Source: Planoprotostelium fungivorum
Lineage: Eukaryota > Evosea > Variosea > Cavosteliida > Cavosteliaceae
NCBI GenBank assembly: GCA_003024175.1
Contig: MDYQ01000020.1
Coordinates: forward strand, 248,001-312,000
Reading direction: 5' to 3'
Length of the DNA stretch: 64,000 nucleotides
A program made the translations under genes and the position numbers. How positions within the stretch are numbered: the first letter of the stretch is position 1; every line of letters starts with the position of its first letter. Under the pieces are notes generated by a model. That model was not told the DNA's origin and made no database searches. It was given only the letters and a program-made list of their open reading frames with translations. Shown piece by piece: positions 22,887 through 33,036 of this stretch.

Positions 22887-23125
22887 GGTGTCCTGCGGGT
22901 GTGATGATGATCGGGTGCTGAATCGGTAGATTTCGCGTGTTGGATGATAATCCACGAATGTTCATCCCACATCGTGCCATCGTTAACCCATTACTTTCTA
23001 TTTCACACTTGAACTTAGTTCTAGAACATCACAGCATACATCAACCACGGTAACACGACAGAAGAGGGTAGGTTATATATATTGATTCAAACTTTATATA
23101 GGTGGAATATAACGAGCCGAATAGC
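22887..23125. other. Spacer with EF-1alpha 3' end
   Basis: AT-richer sequence between the MYND gene start and the EF-1alpha stop. It probably holds the MYND promoter and the EF-1alpha 3' UTR. Confidence 0.4.
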
Positions 23126-24472
23126 TTATTTCTTTCCAGCCTTTCCAGCCTTGGCACCTCCGGGTCCGGCGGCAGCCTTCTTGGAGACCTCTTTGATGAC
23201 TCCGACGGCGACGGTCTGTCTCATATCTCTGACGGCGAAACGACCAAGAGGGGGGTACTCAGTGAAGGTCTCAACGCACATGGGCTTCTGGGGGACAAGC
23301 TTGACCATGGCGGCGTCTCCGGACTTGACGGACTTGGGGAGAGCCTCGAGCTCCTTTCCGGAACGTCTGTCGATCTTGGAGGTGATCTCGGCAAACTTGC
23401 AGGCAATGTGGGCAGTGTGGCAGTCGAGAACTGGGGCGTAACCGTTGTGGATCTCTCCGGGGTGGTTGAGGATGATGACCTGGGCGACGAAAAAGTCGGT
23501 TCCGAGGGGAGGGTCCTGCTTGGCGTCACCAGCGACGTAACCTCTGCGGATGTCCTTGACGGAAACGTTCTTGACGTTGAAACCAACGTTGTCTCCGGGT
23601 CTGGCCTCGGGGAGCTGGACGTGGTGCATCTCGACGGACTTGACCTCAGTGGTGACTCCGGCGGGGGCGAAGGTGACGGAGACTCCGGGCTTCAAGATAC
23701 CGGTCTCAACACGACCGACGGGTACCGTTCCGATACCTCCGATCTTGTAGACATCCTGAAGGGGGACACGGAGGGGCTTGTCTGAGGGTCTCTTGGGCTC
23801 GGTGATGGAGTCCAGGGCCTCGAGGAGGGTGGGTCCCTTCCACCAGGGCATGTTGTCGGACTTCTCGAGCATGTTGTCTCCGTTCCATCCAGAGATGGGG
23901 ACGAAGGGAACCTTCTCGGGGTTGTATCCGATCTTCTTGATGAAAGAGGAGACCTCAGTTCTGATCTCGTTGAAACGGGCCTCAGAGTAGTTGGTGGACT
24001 TCTCGTCCATCTTGTTGACGAGGACGATGAGCTGCTTGACACCGAGGGTGAAGGCAAGCAGGGCGTGCTCTCTGGTCTGTCCGTTCTTGTCGATACCAGC
24101 CTCGAACTCTCCGGTGGGGGAGGCGATGACGAGGATAGCACAATCGGCCTGAGAGGTACCGGTAATCATGTTCTTGATGAAGTCACGGTGACCTGGGGCG
24201 TCGATGATGGTGAAGTAGTACTTGGTGGTCTCGAACTTCCAGAGGGCAATGTCGATGGTGATTCCACGCTCTCTCTCAGCCTTCAGCTTGTCCAGCACCC
24301 AGGCGTACTTGAAAGAGGCCTTTCCGATCTCCTTGGCCTCCTTCTCGAACTTCTCGATGGTTCTCTTGTCGATACCTCCGCACTTGTAGATCAAGTGACC
24401 GGTGGTGGTGGACTTTCCAGCGTCCACGTGTCCAATAACGACAAGGTTAATGTGTACCTTCTCCTTACCCAT
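23126..24472 (-). CDS. EEF1A: Translation elongation factor 1-alpha
   Basis: One uninterrupted frame of 448 codons, full length for the family, unlike the intron-rich neighbours. The GTPase motifs are GHVDAGKS (G1), the RGITIDI switch region, DAPGHRDF (G3) and NKMD (G4). Domains 2 and 3 follow with [13 protein letters not shown] and KPMCVETF, and the end is Lys/Gly-rich. It delivers aminoacyl-tRNA to the ribosomal A site as the GTP-bound form. Third positions are strongly biased to C/G, which leaves long open frames on the opposite strand (for example 23102-23785). No intron is needed inside the coding region; a 5' UTR intron upstream of 24472 cannot be excluded. Confidence 0.97.
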   Translation of the reverse strand: MGKEKVHINLVVIGHVDAGKSTTTGHLIYKCGGIDKRTIEKFEKEAKEIGKASFKYAWVLDKLKAERERGITIDIALWKFETTKYYFTIIDAPGHRDFIKNMITGTSQADCAILVIASPTGEFEAGIDKNGQTREHALLAFTLGVKQLIVLVNKMDEKSTNYSEARFNEIRTEVSSFIKKIGYNPEKVPFVPISGWNGDNMLEKSDNMPWWKGPTLLEALDSITEPKRPSDKPLRVPLQDVYKIGGIGTVPVGRVETGILKPGVSVTFAPAGVTTEVKSVEMHHVQLPEARPGDNVGFNVKNVSVKDIRRGYVAGDAKQDPPLGTDFFVAQVIILNHPGEIHNGYAPVLDCHTAHIACKFAEITSKIDRRSGKELEALPKSVKSGDAAMVKLVPQKPMCVETFTEYPPLGRFAVRDMRQTVAVGVIKEVSKKAAAGPGGAKAGKAGKK

Positions 24473-24946
24473 GTTTCTGTTCTTAGGTCAGAACATGATT
24501 CGACATGTGATCATCGATGATAGATGGAGAAGAGAGTTGCAGACAGACATGGACGTCCACAGACAGGAAGATGGAGATGAAAAAGAGAGGAGGACGGGAC
24601 ACACCTTATGTGTTTCGATGCAGTAAATTGAATGGGAGAGGGGACAAGGGAAAAAAGGATCCCTCCCCCCTCCATTTTCTTCCCTCCCACCCCCAAACCC
24701 GAAAATAATTGGAATGCCGAAGTCTCTCTTGAGAATCGCTTTCTTAATTTTGATGCGAATTGCGATCTGCGACAGAAACACGATCGTCTACGTCACACGA
24801 GCGATGTGGTTGGAGATGCAGTGGAATGATTGAAATAGAGAGGACAGAATGGAGTTGATAAGTGTGCAGGGTCTGAAGAGCGGTGGGAGGCATCTCGTTC
24901 CCTTTCTTGTTTATTGTCAAGCATCTTTTTATTTTTATTTGAGTTC
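24473..24946. other. Divergent promoter region of EF-1alpha and the membrane protein
   Basis: The gap holds a run of C-rich tract on the plus strand (around 24660-24695, CTCCCCCCTCC and CCCACCCCC) just upstream of EF-1alpha, possibly a core promoter element of a highly expressed gene. No other feature is seen. Confidence 0.35.
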
Positions 24947-26147
24947 ATGTCTTCGGTCAACATCGACGTCATCTCACTGGGCGCTCATCGCCATCGACCC
25001 TCACGTCTCTACCAATTAAAGAGAAATCAAGATCACTGGCTAGGTTTCACTTTCTCTGGGAATGTCGCACAGCAAGAGATCACACTCTCACTGCGGAAAG
25101 ACAGTAAAGAGGTACGAATTCCTTCCTTCCATCCTGATCTGATCCTTATGCGAAGGAGCCAGTGATCATCAAGATACCCCTTGCACAGATCAGCGCCTTA
25201 GATTTTCAATATAGTAAATTGAACAACTGCTCTCTCTTGATCGAAGTGAGGAAGCCCATCGCAGTCTCAGCGGTCCGTAAAACACCTGTTCACTTCTTCC
25301 TCTGTCAATTCAGCTCAGAAGACGTGTGAGACCTCCACCGTGATCCAACTTACGTCAACAGAGGTCAATTGGATCATTTCATCAAGAGCTCTCCTTATCT
25401 CATGAGAAAAGTAAAGAGAGGCATACCCAGGTGCATCTCGTCATCTCATTAGAAACTGAAAGGATCAGATATCTATTCGAGATGCCACTGGCTCTTCTCT
25501 TGCCCTTTTATTCCAGACAGTATCGACAACTGTGTGTGGCCGTCTTCTATGCCATCCAGATCATCATCACCCTCTCACTCATGTATGAGGTGAGACGATG
25601 ATCCGATGGAACGAGACGAGACTGAGTGCGACTATCGTAGATCTACCGCAGGTTACCCCTCTTCATCACCTACCCCATCGACACCATTCCAAGACTCCTC
25701 TTATATGTAGTCACTGCAGTGAGTTCTCCGTTCTTCAATTCATCCACTGTGATCCTCCATTGTGACGTGTCACTCTCACGAACATGTCCCATCTGACATT
25801 CAATCAGATCTATTCCAGAGTGTCCGATGCATTCAACGCTCATCCCATTCTATCAGGTCTCATCACAGGTGACGATCTCTCTCCTTCATCTTTTTCATGC
25901 TATGTCAGTTATCTTTGGCTGGCCCTTGTTGGGAGTATCGTTTGTGGTGGGGATCCTCTGGTTCTTGTTCTTCCAGCACTCGGCGTGGATTTACATTGTC
26001 TACATCTCCTTCGTTCAAGTGATGAGCATCTGGAGCAACTGGAACAAGATCTTTTCTCTCCTCAAACGCATCAGCAGGGGATTCCTGTTCCTCTTGGACA
26101 AGATCTGGAGGAGGTCCGACAAAAAGCTGTTGAAGAAGAACGAATAA
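24947..26147 (+). CDS. Multi-pass membrane protein of unknown function
   Basis: About eight exons. The N-terminal third (MSSVNIDVISLGAHRHRPS, HWLGFTFSGNVAQQEITLSL, PVIIKIPLAQISALDFQYS, CSLLIEVRKPI, VHFFLCQFSSED) reads like a small beta-rich PH/GRAM-type domain. The rest has hydrophobic segments: RQLCVAVFYAIQIIITLSLM, PLFITYPIDTIPRLLLYVV and FGWPLLGVSFVVGILWFLFF, then SAWIYIVYISFVQVMSIW. The end is basic (RSDKKLLKKNE), TAA at 26145-26147. I do not recognise the family. The layout suggests an integral membrane protein with a cytosolic lipid- or protein-binding head. The exon join before the first transmembrane segment uses an acceptor chosen to keep the reading frame through that segment. Confidence 0.55.
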
Positions 26148-26154
26148 AAGTCTC

Positions 26155-26293
26155 GTCTAAAGTATTTGAAAGAAAAGATGAGAAGAGAAAAGAGAGAGAA
26201 GAGAGAAGAGAGGAGAGAAGGGAGAGAAGAGGGAAGAGAGAGGAGAGAAGGGAGAGAAGAGAGAAGACAGAAGAAGATAAGAGAGAAGAGAAG
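26155..26293 (+). repeat. GA-rich low-complexity tract
   Basis: An imperfect run of GAGAGAAGAGAGGAGAGAAG-type units, almost purely purine on the plus strand, between two convergent genes. It is open in one frame as an Arg/Glu polymer but has no other coding support. Confidence 0.85.
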
Positions 26294-26298
26294 ATGGT

Positions 26299-27913
26299 TT
26301 ATACGAGATGCTGATCGATAGGGTAGTTCTGTGGATACTTCTTAACGTGCTCTCTCATCTCTTGTCTTTGTTGAATCAACTGCGGTGTCAGCTCGTCGTA
26401 GACGTCGTTGAAGCATTCGTCCGGGCTGGGCTTCTTCTGTGCCTCCGCTCTCTTCAACGCCGACAGAACTTCCTTCCTGGCCTCTGTCCTCGATGTCGTC
26501 TCCATCTCTTCACTCCACCAGCCCTTCGACAACAGGTAGTTGTACAGTCTCTTCACGGGATCGTGCTTTATCTTCCACTGCTCGATCTGTCTCCATCAGT
26601 CGATGGTCTGGATGTCTTTCTGTCGTTCACCTCGGAGAGAGTGCGGTAGCGAGTGGAATCATCAGAGGTGGAGTGGTGGCTGACTCGGTAGGTCATGGCT
26701 TCGATCATGACGGGTTGGTTGTCCTCTACGGCAATCTTTCGGGCGGCCTTGGTGGCGTTGTAGACGGCAAAAATGTCGTTCTGATGATCATCAGCATGGG
26801 ATTGGAATGCAGAAGACACCACAGATGAAGATGGGAGATGAGAAACGATGAAGAGAAGTAGAGATGAACGGATGAGGTGGAGTACTCACACCATCGACAC
26901 GAATCGTCTTTAGACCATAGCTGACTCCTCTTCCGGCGATACCATCACCTCTGTACTGCTCTGTGCTGGGTGTAGAGATAGCCCAGCGATTGTTTCTGCA
27001 GAAGAAGATGCTGGGTGTCTCTAGTGTCGCCGCAAAATTGATGGCCGCATGGAAATCACCCTCACTGGCTGCTCCCTCACCAAAGTAACACACCGTACAA
27101 TTTCCACTCTTTGTCATCTTCTGTGCGTATGCACTACCAGTGGCCTGAGTTGATGGTCAGATGCACAGTCGAGTGATGATGAGATGGAGTACCTGAGGGA
27201 TCTGAGTGGCGAGGGGTGATGAGATAGTCTGTATGTTCAATCTCCTGGAGCCGTAATGCACGGGCATCTGTCTTCCCTTTCCGTAGTCGAGAGAATTGCT
27301 CTGGCATTGATTCATAAAGTCGTCGAGGGAGAAACCTCTCCACAAGAAGACACCAGCCTCTCGATACTGTGCGAAGATGGTGTCTTCGGGCTTCAGTGCT
27401 GCAGCTGATCCCAAATGAGTTGCTTCTTCTCCGTAGTTGGTCATGTAGAAAGAAATGCGACCCTGACGCTGGACATCGTATAGAACATTATCCATGGCGT
27501 TCAGGGAGACCATGTGACGATACATCTTGACGACAGTGTCGCGATCGAGCTGAGTGGGTCAGATTGGGATCGGATCAATGTTCACCTTTGGGTCTTCCTC
27601 TGAGTTAATGATGATACCATCTTCATTCATGATGCGATAAGTTGGTAAAATCTGAATGTTGGTTGATACATATCCATCATTCTATTATCGATTCCCAAAT
27701 TATGTAACACATCACCTCTTTGGTCGAATGAAATTCGAGCTTGTCGTCGAAGACAGACTTCTCCCCCGGATAAGCTAGAACTTTCTCAGTGCTCTTGCAT
27801 CGATGAGAGATCCCGCTCTTGACATGGTTCACTACTCTCAGTCGGTTGAAAGAGTTGACAGGGACAGAGGATCGCTGCAAAAAGGGTTGAGACAGACGCA
27901 GCCCTCTCAACAT
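26299..27913 (-). CDS. BCKDHA: Branched-chain 2-oxoacid dehydrogenase E1 alpha subunit
   Basis: The start [16 protein letters not shown] is basic and Ser-rich, as expected for mitochondrial import. Motifs in order: [71 protein letters not shown]; the thiamine-diphosphate loop [19 protein letters not shown] ending in [18 protein letters not shown]; and the regulatory loop [16 protein letters not shown], which in the mammalian enzyme holds the kinase-controlled Ser. The end is YPIDQHLV with stop at 26299. With E1 beta it decarboxylates the oxoacids of Leu, Ile and Val in the mitochondrial matrix. The conserved Ser in the loop suggests regulation by phosphorylation; that is inference. Confidence 0.95.
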
Positions 27914-28064
27914 CTCAATCCCTTCGTAGTTTGTAATTCCTGCCGCTCCGCAATTTGAAGAATAAAATTCTGGAATTCCTTTTTATTTTCCAAATGGTTG
28001 GTTGCACGATGATGTTCTGTACCATTGGTATTATAAAGTATCGTTGATAAATCGCTACTCTATA

Positions 28065-29245
28065 ATGAGTGAACAATTGCGAATGCGTGAAGAAAGTCGT
28101 TTTATGTTGAATACTTCGCTTGTAGATTCAGCTATTCTTGGAAGACCTCCGCAATTCTGGGTGATGAAAGAAGAGGAAAGCGATGACTACACAGGATTCT
28201 TCAGACAAGAAGGTAAGTATGACACATATCCTCCGCTTAGCGTCATCAGACAGAGATAGGCTAGCACGATACCAGGAGGTTCTGGAACCGTCAAGTCAAA
28301 GGTTCGTCGACAAGAAGAAAGAGGTAGCAGAAGTACAAGCGGCATTAGATATACAGAAAGAAGAGTTTGTGTTGCAAGAGGGAGAGCTACGTCATCGGGA
28401 AGACATCCTGAGGAGAAAGGATTTAGAGCTACAGGAATCTCTCGTCAAATTCAACCGGTTTCTGCAGGATAACAATTCGAAGAGGAGTGACGCTGAGAGG
28501 AAACATCTTCAAGTGAAACGAGAGAGAGAATACAAAGAACAAGAGATCCATCGATTGGCTGAAAGCTTGGAGACATTGAAGAACGAAGGCATCGAGAAGG
28601 AGAGCCTGTTAGAGAAGCGTGAGTCCAGTTTGATGGTGGAAGCTGACCTCATTCAGACAGAAAGTATGAGGAGTTCCTCAACTCTGTCCTTGAAAGGACA
28701 GATGAATATAAAGAGATCAAATTTTTGGTGGAGAGGTGGAAGATACTGAAGGATACGGGTGATCAGCTGCGCAGACAGACGGAAGAAAGCACTCTTCGGA
28801 CGGAATCGCAGTCCAAATCGATGCAAAAGTATATGGAGGTAAGTCACGCTTACATTCACGTTGATCAAGCTGATCAATCACAGGAGAAGAACATCGAGAT
28901 CTTGAATTATAACAACATCGTGGCTTCTCTGCAGAATCGACTTGAGGCTAGAATGGATGGATTGCTCCAAGGAGAGAATGCAGCCGAGGAACGGTCCAAA
29001 TCGATCCTGATGCACAACTTAGAGGCCAGCCAGATCAAGATGTGAGTCATACGGCTGACCCTCCCACTGAATGATGCAGGGCCTGCGACAACATATTCCG
29101 TCGGATATTAGAGCGTAACAAACAGAAATACAAGAAGACCTCGACGCTGAAACAACTGCAAGTGACGAGCCTGTACATACAAGATTACCAGGACATCCTG
29201 TACAAAAATTCGATCAAGAGAGGATTGCGAAAACCAGAGACGTGA
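28065..29245 (+). CDS. CFAP73/CCDC42-type ciliary coiled-coil protein
   Basis: Five or more exons. The start is MSEQLRMREESRFMLN. The centre is a long coiled coil with the family pattern: LQESLVKFNRFLQDNNSKR, LQVKREREYKEQEIHRLAE, then after a splice HRKYEEFLNSVLERTDEY, IKFLVERWKILKDTGDQL, and later YNNIVASLQNRLEA and ACDNIFRRILERNKQKY. The end is IKRGLRKPET, TGA at 29243-29245. CFAP73/CCDC42 proteins belong to the axoneme, in the modifier-of-inner-arms complex. Their presence implies that the organism can build a motile flagellum. It diverges from BCKDHA by 151 bases and its stop codon is one base from the stop of RNF113 on the other strand. Confidence 0.82.
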
Positions 29246-29246
29246 T

Positions 29247-30397
29247 CTATTCCTGTTCCTCCCGTGGAGCTTCTTCCTCGTCAGGCCTGTAATACAACTC
29301 TGCTGCCTTCTGTAACTTCTTCTTCATGTCTTGCGGTACGATCTTGAAGGTTCCTTCCGTCTTCTCTTCACAGATGGGACATCTGACTCGGGCCTCTCTC
29401 AGTGCACACAGCTCACAGAATAAGTGCCCGCACTTTGTCTTGATCGGATCGGTGAAGGGTCGACGGCAGACGGAGCAGGCGAAGGGAACATCTCTCAGTG
29501 CTGCCTCTTCGTCTCCTTCCCTGTCTCCTTCCATCGCTGCCTCCATGGCTGCCTTGGCCTTCTGCTCTGCTTCCCATTCCTACACCATATTCAATCTTTA
29601 CTCTTGAGATGGAGTGATGATCGAACGATGATCCAACGATGATGGAGTGATGATCGATTGAATGATGATCGAGTGATGATAACGATTAAAATCTCACTCT
29701 GTCGATTTCGGTAGAATTCTTATAGTCTCCACGATCGTGCATGAACTTACAACTGTCACCGTAACCGCAGTAACCAGTTTCTTTGTAGTCTTTGCAGAGA
29801 TCTGGTTGGTAATCGATACGAGATATGGCTCTGGCGTACACGGCTGAGCGAATAGGTCCGGCACGGATTCCTGTTCCCTTAGCCATTCCACTCTTGTCCT
29901 TCTGCTCTAGATATTGTTTGTAGTTGGCTGCTCCGTGGTACAATTTCTCTGCCTCCTCTCCATTTAAGATCTTCCCTTGGAAATCTTTCGCTCTCTCTCG
30001 AATGGCCGTTGCATCTCTGTCGTGCTCCGTCTCTATCTCTATATGTGCTGTTGCCATTGCATCCGTATGTACTGGTCCCTTGTTTCATCAGTCGTCTGAT
30101 GAACCGATGTTGCTCACCTTTGTCTTATCAGAGTCGATGGAGAAGTCTTCGATCTTCTTGCTCTCTGATTTGACTGCGAATGGACCTTTCACTTCCTCCC
30201 TCTTCTTCTGTGCTACCTGAGTCACCGTATCATCGTTGGTCACTGATTCGTCGGTTTCTTTTCGCTTTCGTGTGGTCGCTTTTCTCCCTGATCCTTTTTT
30301 GAAGGAGCAGACTGTCGCTCGATGGTTAGCTTCTTGTTACAGAATTTGATACCAAAATGAACACACCAGTTGGTTCTTGTGCTGGTGCGTCTGACAT
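29247..30397 (-). CDS. RNF113: RNF113/Cwc24-type spliceosome protein (CCCH finger plus RING)
   Basis: The start MSDAPAQEPT joins after an intron to VCSFKKGSGRKATTRKRK, the basic N-terminus of the family. Then KKIEDFSIDSDKTK and ATAHIEIETEHDRDATAIRE. The CCCH finger is LCKDYKETGYCGYGDSCKF with its His (MHDRGDY), and the RING finger is FACSVCRRPF, TKCGHLFCELCA, VRCPICEEKT. The tail is acidic, with stop at 29247. Cwc24/RNF113A joins the spliceosome before the first catalytic step and contacts the 5' splice site; the RING can act as a ubiquitin ligase. An intron around 29580-29690 contains GATGATC-type simple repeats. Both fingers are complete. Confidence 0.93.
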
Positions 30398-30500
30398 CAG
30401 ATGAGCCTGTGTTGAAATGACATCACCTCGAGCAACTGACTCTTCCGAGAATATTCTTCAAAAACGTCGAATTGGTGTCGCAGACAACCGCAGCTGCAAG

Positions 30501-31062
30501 ATGAGCAAGGACACACCTAACATCCCCGCATCCTCTGCTACGTTGGCCCTATCTTCTAAAATTCAGATCAAAGCACCCGCAGCGCGAGTGTGGGAGATAC
30601 TGAGCCACTTTGAAGATTACTCTTGGAGTACTTTCACACCAGTAGTCAGTCTTCCACAAACACTTGAACCTGGCACTCAGGGTCATCTGGACTCTTATGT
30701 CCCTCTCACAGCCAATAAGCCAACACGAGTGCAGCTCACCATTGACGAATTCAATGCTGAGCAACGTCGGATCGTTTGGCAAGGAGGTATCGGCACACCA
30801 CATTGGTTGCTGTACGCCCAAAGAGTTCAACAGGTGCGGTGAGACATCCTCCGATGTCCTCCATCTAGACACGACGTATTGAAGAGAGAAGGTGACGGAG
30901 ATAGACGGAGAGAACTGTGAATACGAGCACTGGGAGTCACAGACAGGAGTGCTGGCCAGAGTCGTGAAGTGGACACAAACCAACAATCTCATCGAGTGCT
31001 TCGATCGTCACTCTCAAGACTTGAAGAAGAAGGCAGAATCAGTGGACGCATCACAACAGTAG
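30501..31062 (+). CDS. SRPBCC (polyketide cyclase/START-like) protein
   Basis: Two exons. MSKDTPNIPASSATLALS leads to the typical SRPBCC opening SKIQIKAPAARVWEILSHFE and DYSWSTFTPVV. Then come VQLTIDEFNAEQRRIVWQGG and, after the intron, EHWESQTGVLARVVKW. The last helix is FDRHSQDLKKKAESVDASQQ, TAG at 31060-31062. The helix-grip fold binds hydrophobic ligands in a deep pocket; the ligand here is unknown. A longer start at 30417 is possible; I chose the Met just before the conserved domain. It diverges from RNF113 by about 100 bases and converges on the next gene with 12 bases between the stops. Confidence 0.78.
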
Positions 31063-31074
31063 AAATGAAAGAGG

Positions 31075-32555
31075 TCATTCGTCGTATTTTAATTGAAAGC
31101 GTGCCACCACGGGACGATGATCAGAGAGGAGGAATCCTTTGTGTGGCCACACGTTCGGATCGACGACGTTACTGTGATGATTCAGCCTCTGAGAGGATGA
31201 ACTCTCACCTGGGATGCAAGAAGGCGGTGATGGGGTTCAGTTCGATGAGGCGATCTCGGCTCTTCTTCTCTTTCGGATTTCTCAAGAAGATGAAATCAGC
31301 TGAAGCCTCTTGTCTCAGATGATTGTAATGCGTACATCCTTCCTCTCTGTTCAGCTCACAAGAAGAGAACGGTACATACACATAGATGCATGCACTTCAA
31401 CGAGAGGACACATATATATATGGATGAACTAGTATCTGTTTTGTATGGATATAGAGGATGGTATCACCTGCATCGTTTCCATGGAGTGATTTGTAAGTAG
31501 ATGAAAACTTACACGTGTCAGTCAGGTGGATGTACACCGGATCCTTCTTCTTCACTGGGCTGTTCAAATCTGTTCTCCTTCAGTCTCCACGCATCGATAG
31601 ACCACGACACACCACCGCACAGTAGAACAGAGATGCCCTTCAAGTTGTTTCTGTCTCGCGTGAATCATCATCAACGCCATCGACTCACTTGGAGATGTAA
31701 GAGTCCAGCCCGGAGGTGATCGTCTCGATCTGCTCCATGCGGAGGATCTACCGTCGTCAATGGATGGATGGGATATTGGAGGATGATGTGATGAAGAGAG
31801 ACTCACTTGTTCGTCGTAGTGGGAGTGGGGGAATGTGAGATGAGTGGTGATCAATATGAATCTACCGTTCTTTTCCTTCAGCCTGAAATCCAAGAGAAGA
31901 GCCACCCTGTGGCCCACCTCATCATGCAGAAGGCTTGAAGTTTCGATCAGTTCCAGTTTTTTATTGTTGAAGAATACGGCTAGTCCGTCTGTCTCGTTTC
32001 AGCTCTGTTGGTGGATAATACGCATAAGTTCAGCATCTGAGTGACTCACCTTCTCTTCGCCCTGAATCACGTTGAAGATATGAATGTGAATATCCTCTGA
32101 TTTCGTCAGCGAGGACAGGTGAGAGCTTTACCTTTCCGTGAGGTGATCTTCATACATCTTCACGAAAGAAGGCTTGAACCAGAACTCTTGCAAAGCCCAA
32201 ATATCCACATACTCAGTGCCACCCTCTTTTTTACATCATCAATTTTATTGTCATCATTCAACGATTCACCTTTGGACAGATTCAAATCGATGATAGTATT
32301 GAGGATCTGTTCGTGTCGCTTCTCATATGCTTCCTTGTCCGCTGATTCTAATGTCCCTCCTTTTCTGAAGTAACAAGGTGCTATAATACATCAATACTCT
32401 TTTGCCAATGATGGTGTGTGAAACAATGAAGGTACTCCATGTTTTGGAGTTTTTCAAACACAAACACCTAGTATATTGAATGTGGCAAGAGTGAGAGGGG
32501 GGCTATGGTAATCGATATTGAAATCGATTCCGGAGTCTTCACCATCGATTGCCAT
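31075..32555 (-). CDS. Endonuclease/exonuclease/phosphatase-family enzyme
   Basis: About eight exons. From MAIDGEDSGIDFNIDYHS the catalytic signatures run in order: LTLATFNILAPCYFRK (Asn), VDIWALQEFWFKPS (metal-binding Glu), DGLAVFFNNKKLEL, EVGHRVALLLDF, RFILITTHLTFPH, MEQIETITSGLDSYI, ISVLLCGDLNSP (Asp/Asn pair), and near the end GFLLSDHRPVVARFQLKY (Asp-His). All metal and catalytic residues of the EEP fold are present. Members include CCR4/nocturnin deadenylases, sphingomyelinases and inositol phosphatases; the sequence alone does not decide which. The exon carrying GDLNSP requires splicing out a 50-base intron just inside the Gly codon. One or two joins between 31320 and 31500 remain unsolved. 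Stop TGA at 31075. Confidence 0.82.
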
Positions 32556-33036
32556 CTGATCTTTGTGTCGTATCACGTGAGAACGTGGAAAAAGAGAAGC
32601 GGAGAAAAATCGGGTGTTTTCAAGACAGATTTGAGCATACTGAGCGTACGAAATTAATCCACAAAGTGATGAGGCTGTCTGGAGTGTGTGCTTTGTATCT
32701 TCTGAAGTGACTCTAATATAGCCTTCAACCTCCTATCCGAGATTGTCACAGACTCGGTAGAGAACATGAACACACTGTGCAGATTGTTGAGAGACCAGCT
32801 GGATCACCTCTCTCTCAAAGACGATTGGTCGTGTGCCTCGTAGAGATCGGAAGGTCCGAGTGCGGTTACGTCCAACACGCCGTGTGAACCTTTGTCTTTT
32901 GTGATTGATCATCTCTGATCGATAGACAGTCAGTAGATCTAGTTCGTGAAGAGCAGGGTGGCGAAGCTCACGAAAGAGATGTCGGGAGCAGCAGTTACAC
33001 CTTTTAAGAGCAATCTGACCAACTACAGACTAAGGT
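32556..33036. other. Intergenic with a USP gene fragment
   Basis: Between the EEP gene start and the USP stop. It holds the inverted gene fragment listed separately; the remaining sequence shows nothing further. Confidence 0.5.
32721..32873 (+). pseudogene. Inverted copy of an exon piece of the neighbouring USP gene
   Basis: About 150 bases match the minus strand of 36568-36719 in the USP gene. The first 110 bases are nearly identical and can be read as LLSEIVTDSVENMNTLCRLL and LDHLSLKDDWSCA, after which similarity fades and a stop follows. It lies in opposite orientation to the parent gene, just 3' of it. It is too short to function alone and reads as a partial segmental copy. Confidence 0.85.

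Noticed and set aside
23102-23785. Long plus-strand frame of 227 codons, and others at 24065-24520 and 23550-23750
   Set aside because: They are antisense to the EF-1alpha gene and result from its strong third-position bias; the sequences are Gly/Asp/Val-rich and show no family.
25784-26314. Frame of 176 codons ending in an Arg/Glu polymer
   Set aside because: It combines an intron-containing part of the membrane protein gene with the GA-rich tract downstream; the true frame ends at 26147.
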